From NCBI GenBank assembly GCA_025357975.1, contig JANYKY010000323.1, forward strand, positions 1-10,249: a DNA stretch of 10,249 nucleotides, read 5' to 3'. Position 1 is the first letter of the stretch. Every line of letters starts with the position of its first letter. The notes beneath the pieces are model-generated. The model saw nothing but the letters and a program-made list of their open reading frames with translations, was not told the origin of the DNA and did no database searches. A program made the position numbers and the translations under genes. Source of the stretch: Gemmatimonadaceae bacterium. Lineage in GTDB: Bacteria; Gemmatimonadota; Gemmatimonadetes; Gemmatimonadales; Gemmatimonadaceae. Shown piece by piece: positions 6,577 to 10,249 of this stretch.

Positions 6577-7041
6577 ATGAAACTCTGGATTGACGCGGAC
6601 GCCGCACCCCGCGAGATAAAAGAGATTTGCTTCCGTGCTTCCGAGCGACTGAAACTGGACGTAGTGCTCGTCGCGAATAGTCGCATTCAACTTCCGGTTG
6701 GCTACACACGCCTGTCCGCCGTACGAGTGGATGGCGGGCCCGATGTCGCTGACACCTACATTGCCGAGAACGCAGAGGCGGGAGATGTCGCTGTGACCGC
6801 GGATATTCCTCTTGCGGCGCTGCTTGTCCCCAAATCCGTTGTGGTAATTGATCCGAGGGGCGATGAATACACACCTGAAAGCATCGGTGAGAGGCTGTCA
6901 TTGAGGAATTTCATGGACGGATTGCGAAGCAGCGGCGTCGACACTGGTGGAAAAGGCACCTATGGGCAGCGTGAAAAACAGGCATTCGCAAATGCACTCG
7001 ACCGCATTTTGACAAAGGCATTGAGGAAGAGCAACACGTGA
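6577..7041 (+). CDS. yaiI: YaiI/YqxD family protein (UPF0178, DUF188)
   Basis: This 154-aa protein is of the typical full length for the UPF0178 family. Diagnostic features are the N-terminal LWIDADAAPREIKE, an aspartate-rich pocket reminiscent of PIN/NYN nucleases, then DVAVTADIPLAALL, VIDPRG and the C-terminal basic helix DRILTKALRKS. The family is widespread but its biochemical activity is not established; a PIN-like metal-dependent nuclease fold is the usual prediction. The acidic residues (Asp7, Asp9 and the later VDGGPDVAD and TADIP aspartates) are kept. The ATG at 6577 is the natural family start although no good Shine-Dalgarno precedes it. It lies 33 nt after mug and 16 nt before the dehydrogenase, so co-transcription is likely. 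Proximity to mug hints at nucleic-acid metabolism, but that is guilt by association. Confidence 0.9.
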   Translation: MKLWIDADAAPREIKEICFRASERLKLDVVLVANSRIQLPVGYTRLSAVRVDGGPDVADTYIAENAEAGDVAVTADIPLAALLVPKSVVVIDPRGDEYTPESIGERLSLRNFMDGLRSSGVDTGGKGTYGQREKQAFANALDRILTKALRKSNT

Positions 7042-7057
7042 CGATGGTTCACACGAG

Positions 7058-8173
7058 ATGACATCATACACCGCGGCCGTTTTTCCGCGGCCGAATGCGC
7101 CAATCGAGTTTCGCGAGTTCCGCGAGCCCGAGCTCGAGCCTGGGGCGGCGCTTCTGCACACCTTGTACTCCGAAGTCTGCGGCACCGACGTCCACCTGCA
7201 TCACGGTAAGTTGAGCGGCGTTCCATACCCGATCATTCCCGGCCACGTAAGCATTGGCGTCATCGCGAAAATGCGTGGTAAACTCAAGACGGTCAACGGT
7301 GATAATCTCAGGGAAGGTGATGTCGTCACATTCCTCGACGTTCATGAAACGTGCGGTGCCTGCTATCAATGTCTTGTCGCTGATCAACCGACCAGGTGTC
7401 CCTCACGCAAAGTCTACGGCATCACCTACTCGGCGCATGAGGGACTCCTCGGCGGATGGTCTGAGGCCATCTACATGAAGCCTGGCGTGAAGATGATTCA
7501 CATACCAAAAGAGCTTTCTGCTGAGACGTTTATCGGCGGTGGGTGCGGCCTCGTGACTGCGCTGCATGCAGTCGACATGTCGCGAATTCGTCTGGGCGAA
7601 TCGATCGCCGTATTGGGCGCGGGCCCGGTCGGACAGAGTGTTGTCGCGCTTGCTTCGCTCAGTGGCGCGGGAGAGGTCGTTGCTATTGACGGAGTGCAAC
7701 AGCGTCTTGCGTTCGCGGCGCAGATGGGAGCCACCAACACTTTCGATCTCGCGCATGCGCGCGTCGACCGGCTCACGCTGGCTCGCTCGTTAACGAGTGG
7801 ACGCGGCTTCGACATAGTGATCGAAGCGAGCGGAAATCCCGATGCTGTGAGCGAAGCGCTGGATCTCGTCCGCGATGGTGGACGCGTGGTGGTCTGCGGT
7901 CACTACACTGACAACGGATCTGTCGACATCCATCCCCACTGGCAGATCAACCGCAAACATGTCGAGCTGCGTGGATGCTGGGGATCGCGGTATGAGCATT
8001 TTCATCGCGCGGTGGAGATCGCGTCGCGGTTCGGCGGTGAAAAGCCGTGGGCGCAGATGGCCGGCAGAACCTATGAGCTTGCCGACGTTGCATCTGCGCT
8101 TGCTGCGGTCGCGAATCGCTCGGCTGTGAAAGCGGTCGTCCGTTTGAATCCCGCCAAAGCTGACACCGACTGA
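7058..8173 (+). CDS. Zinc-dependent medium-chain alcohol dehydrogenase family protein
   Basis: This 371-aa MDR-superfamily oxidoreductase has a GroES-like catalytic domain (about 25-150) and a Rossmann cofactor domain (about 180-320). Likely catalytic zinc ligands are Cys41 (EVCGTDVH), His63 (PGHVSIG) and Cys163 (GGGCGLVTAL, comparable to Cys174 in horse liver ADH). The structural zinc lobe has Cys99, Cys102, Cys105 and Cys114. The nucleotide-binding motif GAGPVG is at 187-192, and Asp211 (VVAIDG) closes the second strand, which favours NAD(H) over NADP(H). Unusually, the GHE signature reads GHV, with Val64 in place of the glutamate near the metal. A short extra loop at 71-85 (KMRGKLKTVNGDNLR) lies before the REGDVV turn. 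Substrate is not predictable; sorbitol/threonine/phosphonate-associated dehydrogenases are the nearest kinds by eye. It is third in the mug-yaiI series and converges on the next gene across 6 nt. Confidence 0.92.
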   Translation: MTSYTAAVFPRPNAPIEFREFREPELEPGAALLHTLYSEVCGTDVHLHHGKLSGVPYPIIPGHVSIGVIAKMRGKLKTVNGDNLREGDVVTFLDVHETCGACYQCLVADQPTRCPSRKVYGITYSAHEGLLGGWSEAIYMKPGVKMIHIPKELSAETFIGGGCGLVTALHAVDMSRIRLGESIAVLGAGPVGQSVVALASLSGAGEVVAIDGVQQRLAFAAQMGATNTFDLAHARVDRLTLARSLTSGRGFDIVIEASGNPDAVSEALDLVRDGGRVVVCGHYTDNGSVDIHPHWQINRKHVELRGCWGSRYEHFHRAVEIASRFGGEKPWAQMAGRTYELADVASALAAVANRSAVKAVVRLNPAKADTD

Positions 8174-8179
8174 CTGACG

Positions 8180-8797
8180 CTAGTCGCGCTCGAGCCCGCG
8201 CATCCGGTGCACTATTCGTTCGTAAAGCCAGATATGTGAGGCGATCAGAATCGGAACTACAAATAAAGGAAGCAGCACGAACGGCGGCCTCAGCATTTCC
8301 GCCATGCTGTAGCGGTCGGCCATCGCGTTTCGTGAGGCATCGAAGACTACGTGCAGGATATCCAGGAGGCCGAGCGTGTTCCAGATGCCGTATGCCCACG
8401 GGGCAAATGAGCGGTGAGGCGACACGAGCAGGATCAACAACAGGCCAAGAATTGCGACGGCGATGTCTCCCCAACCCGCCATCGTTGCGAATTGGCCAGG
8501 GAATCTTCCTTTCGATCCGGCGATGAGAAACCCCGCTCCGGCGATCGCGCGTATGAGATGAATCTCGACGATCGCTCTCCAATCCGCAGTCAGCACCCAT
8601 GACCGTAATGGCCAGTACAGCCAGCTCGCGACGAGGAGGAGCACTGTAAGTACGAGCACGACTATCTGCGGCGTCGGAGGCACCATGCGCTGCGGTATGC
8701 CTCTCGCACTTACGAATATTGCGACGGCCAGCCAGATGGCCGCGCCGATAATCAGCAAGTGGCGTCGCGGCGATGCCTGAGGTTGGGATGCTGTCAT
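8180..8797 (-). CDS. Multi-pass membrane protein of unknown function
   Basis: This 205-aa very hydrophobic protein has about six predicted membrane helices: roughly 13-30, 43-62, 75-94, 108-126, 132-152 and 172-193. The N-terminus is polar with an Arg-Arg at 11-12, and the C-terminus is charged. Possible family marks are the Arg in helix 3 (HLIRAIAGAGFLIAG) and the motif GRFPGQFATMAGWGD ahead of helix 4. I recognise a similar 'AGxGD' pattern in other unnamed bacterial membrane proteins but cannot assign a function. The coding case rests on continuous hydrophobic segments over the whole length and on an extended -10 promoter about 56 nt upstream. The ATG at 8797 has no clear Shine-Dalgarno. 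It is probably monocistronic, since the next minus-strand gene upstream ends about 200 nt away. Confidence 0.8.
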   Translation of the reverse strand: MTASQPQASPRRHLLIIGAAIWLAVAIFVSARGIPQRMVPPTPQIVVLVLTVLLLVASWLYWPLRSWVLTADWRAIVEIHLIRAIAGAGFLIAGSKGRFPGQFATMAGWGDIAVAILGLLLILLVSPHRSFAPWAYGIWNTLGLLDILHVVFDASRNAMADRYSMAEMLRPPFVLLPLFVVPILIASHIWLYERIVHRMRGLERD

Positions 8798-8997
8798 TTG
8801 GTGCGTCGCGCCTCATCGGTGATCGGTGGTCTGGAGCTCCTCATGTCCGCCTAGTATATCACGAAATCGGGCGGGTGGAGAGGGCAAAGCGCATGCGAAA
8901 GACCGTGATATGTTGACGACATTCGCGCTAGCCCGTATGCAAAGTGGCGGAGAAAGCTCTTTGATTCTTGCTGCATGCGACTTGGCTGAACCTGGAG
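8798..8997. other. Intergenic region between the membrane protein and TPR protein genes
   Basis: These 200 nt hold the minus-strand promoter at 8853-8861, a plus-strand promoter-like pair at 8913-8941, and a 10-nt perfect palindrome (GAGCTAGCTC, 8995-9004) that contains the TPR gene's stop codon. I see no terminator hairpin with a T-tract for the TPR gene, and no supported gene. Confidence 0.5.
8853..8861 (-). promoter_or_regulatory. Extended -10 promoter for the membrane protein gene
   Basis: Read on the minus strand this is TGATATACT: a TATACT hexamer (5 of 6 to TATAAT) preceded by the TGN extended -10 element. Transcription would start near 8846, giving a leader of about 48 nt to the ATG at 8797. 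No good -35 box lies 16-18 nt upstream (CTCCAC or TCTCCA), which is tolerable for an extended -10 promoter. Confidence 0.45.
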
Positions 8998-10249
8998 CTA
9001 GCTCTCGGAAAATTTCTCCGCTATAATCTGGTTGAAGCGCGGATTACCCCTGATGTTCGCAAGATCCGAATCGGTCATGTACCACTCTTTGTGCAGGAAG
9101 CCCAGCTCGATCGCGCGTTCCATCAGATCGAGTGCCTCATCGACGCGCCCCGCCACCGAGTGGAAGCACACAAGATTGTAAAGCATCACAGGGTGTGTCG
9201 GATCCAGATGCAGCGCCCGACTCGCCCACTCCTCCGCGCGCGCATGCTCGCCCAGGCGCTCGAGGTTAATAGCGCCGAGATACAGTGCTCGCGAATCTCC
9301 CGGGTTGAGCATTATCGCTCGCTCGGCCGCCTTTACCATCCGCGCGGATACTTCGATGAGATTGTGCTGGTCGCCAATGGATTGGTATGCCATCGCGAGG
9401 TAGGAAAGCGTCTGGTACTCATCGGGCCTGATTGCGACAGCGCGCTCATACATTTTTGCGGCTTCGCTGAGCTTTCCCTGCGACTGAAGAGTTCGGCCGT
9501 AGAAGTAAGGCGCCTCGTACAGTGTCGGATCCAATCGCATCGATTCCTCGAATTCTGCGTTCGATTCTGCGTAAAGGTGCTTGTGTGAAAGCGTGAGCCC
9601 GCGGGACGAGTGCGCTTCAGCCGAATTTGGATCGAGCTCCAGCGCACGCTTGCTTGCCGCATCCGCCTGTGCAATGGCCTCCTCGCCGCCGCCCTGATCC
9701 TGCGCGCGGAACACCGAGCAGTCAGCCAGCCCGGCATAAGCGAGCGAATAGTTTGGATCGAGTGCGATAGCACGGCGATACATGTCCTCGGCCGCATCGA
9801 GCGTGTGGGCGCGTCGCTGGTGAAAAAGCTGGCGGCCGCGGAGATAATATTCGTAAGCGCGAACGCTTTGCGTCGGGATTTTTCGGATCGCGGCTTCTTC
9901 GTTCGGCGTCAGCACGACCTTCAGGGCGTTCACGATATTCGTCGAGATCTCATCCTGAATGGCAAACACATCTTCCATCTCCCTGTCATAGCGCTCCGAC
10001 CAGAGATAGTTGCGCGTGGAGACGTCGATCAGCTGTGCGGTGATTCGCAGACGCTTCCCCGCCTTGCGAACGCTTCCTTCGAGTACTGTTCGGACGTTGA
10101 GCTTCTTGCCGATTTCAGTGGCGTCTTCCGTCCGCTGCTTGAAGCCAAAGGCCGAGCCGCGCGAAACGACATCGAGCGCCCGAATCTTTGTCAGCGCGTT
10201 TATTATTTCCTCGGCGATCCCATCGGCGAAGAATTCATTTTCCGGATCG
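8998..10249 (-). CDS. FlgO/TolB-like plus TPR repeat protein (5' end outside window)
   Basis: The frame is open from the right edge to the TAG at 8998-9000, giving 416 visible C-terminal residues. The ATG at 9978 is internal, because the 90 codons before it are clearly coding. They read DPENEFFADGIAEEIINAL, then RALDVVSRGSAFGFK, VRTVLEGSVRKAGKRLRITA and a YLWSERYDRE segment. This is the FlgO/TolB-N-like module common ahead of TPRs in regulators with an N-terminal kinase, adenylate cyclase or winged-helix domain. About seven TPR units follow at roughly visible residues 133-400, for example AEDMYRRAIALDPNYSLAYAG, AKMYERAVAIRPDEYQTLSY and AEEWASRALHLDPTHPVMLY. The missing N-terminus decides whether this is a kinase, cyclase or DNA-binding regulator. 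In this kind of genome a Ser/Thr kinase head is plausible but unproven. Confidence 0.93.
   Translation of the reverse strand, partial: DPENEFFADGIAEEIINALTKIRALDVVSRGSAFGFKQRTEDATEIGKKLNVRTVLEGSVRKAGKRLRITAQLIDVSTRNYLWSERYDREMEDVFAIQDEISTNIVNALKVVLTPNEEAAIRKIPTQSVRAYEYYLRGRQLFHQRRAHTLDAAEDMYRRAIALDPNYSLAYAGLADCSVFRAQDQGGGEEAIAQADAASKRALELDPNSAEAHSSRGLTLSHKHLYAESNAEFEESMRLDPTLYEAPYFYGRTLQSQGKLSEAAKMYERAVAIRPDEYQTLSYLAMAYQSIGDQHNLIEVSARMVKAAERAIMLNPGDSRALYLGAINLERLGEHARAEEWASRALHLDPTHPVMLYNLVCFHSVAGRVDEALDLMERAIELGFLHKEWYMTDSDLANIRGNPRFNQIIAEKFSES

Noticed and set aside
7947..8816. 289-codon minus-strand open frame over the membrane protein and dehydrogenase end
   Set aside because: Its translation is arginine-rich and low in hydrophobic structure, and it overlaps two better-supported genes. 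The alternate minus frame gives a coherent multi-helix membrane protein.
8968..9588. 206-codon plus-strand open frame opposite the TPR gene
   Set aside because: It lies almost wholly antisense to clear TPR repeats on the minus strand and has no recognisable domain or ribosome binding site. It is best explained by the codon bias of the real gene.

Overview
The window is about 10.2 kb of moderately GC-rich, gene-dense bacterial chromosome. I see no mobile element, CRISPR array, tRNA or rRNA. The best taxonomic hint is family content: a membrane-anchored Ser/Thr kinase with a C-terminal PD40 beta-propeller, and a TPR protein with the 'DPENEFFADG' FlgO/TolB-type module. Both are greatly expanded in Gemmatimonadota and Acidobacteriota. 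I favour Gemmatimonadota, but this is an inference from gene content and not from a marker gene.

Layout. (1) Positions 84-3073, plus strand: a tight signalling operon. It encodes a 787-aa hybrid histidine kinase (two near-identical PAS domains, HisKA, HATPase, two receiver domains), a 130-aa stand-alone receiver, and a 75-aa protein that is only a histidine-kinase dimerisation/phosphoacceptor (DHp) domain with no ATPase. The gaps are 6 nt and then a 1-nt stop/start overlap. (2) Positions 5746-3083, minus strand: an 887-aa Ser/Thr protein kinase with one membrane span and a PD40 propeller, convergent with the operon across a 9-nt gap. (3) Positions 5747-5952: a divergent intergenic region with a hyphenated palindrome and a strong Shine-Dalgarno. 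(4) Positions 5953-8173, plus strand: a mismatch-specific uracil/thymine DNA glycosylase (mug) that appears to start at CTG, a YaiI/YqxD-family protein, and a zinc-dependent medium-chain dehydrogenase. (5) Positions 8797-8180, minus strand: a multi-span membrane protein of unknown function with a good extended -10 promoter. (6) Positions 10249-8998, minus strand: the C-terminal 416 residues of a FlgO/TolB-like plus TPR protein whose N-terminus lies outside the window.

How the genes work together. The first three genes look like one phosphorelay set. The hybrid kinase carries two receivers but no HPt domain. The third gene supplies an isolated phosphoacceptor-His four-helix-bundle half that could pass phosphate between receivers, in the manner of Spo0B. 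That role is inference; the domain content is directly visible. The mug-yaiI-dehydrogenase genes are close enough to be co-transcribed but have no evident shared pathway. The most interesting points are the isolated DHp protein, the old tandem PAS duplication kept under purifying selection, and the CTG start of mug.
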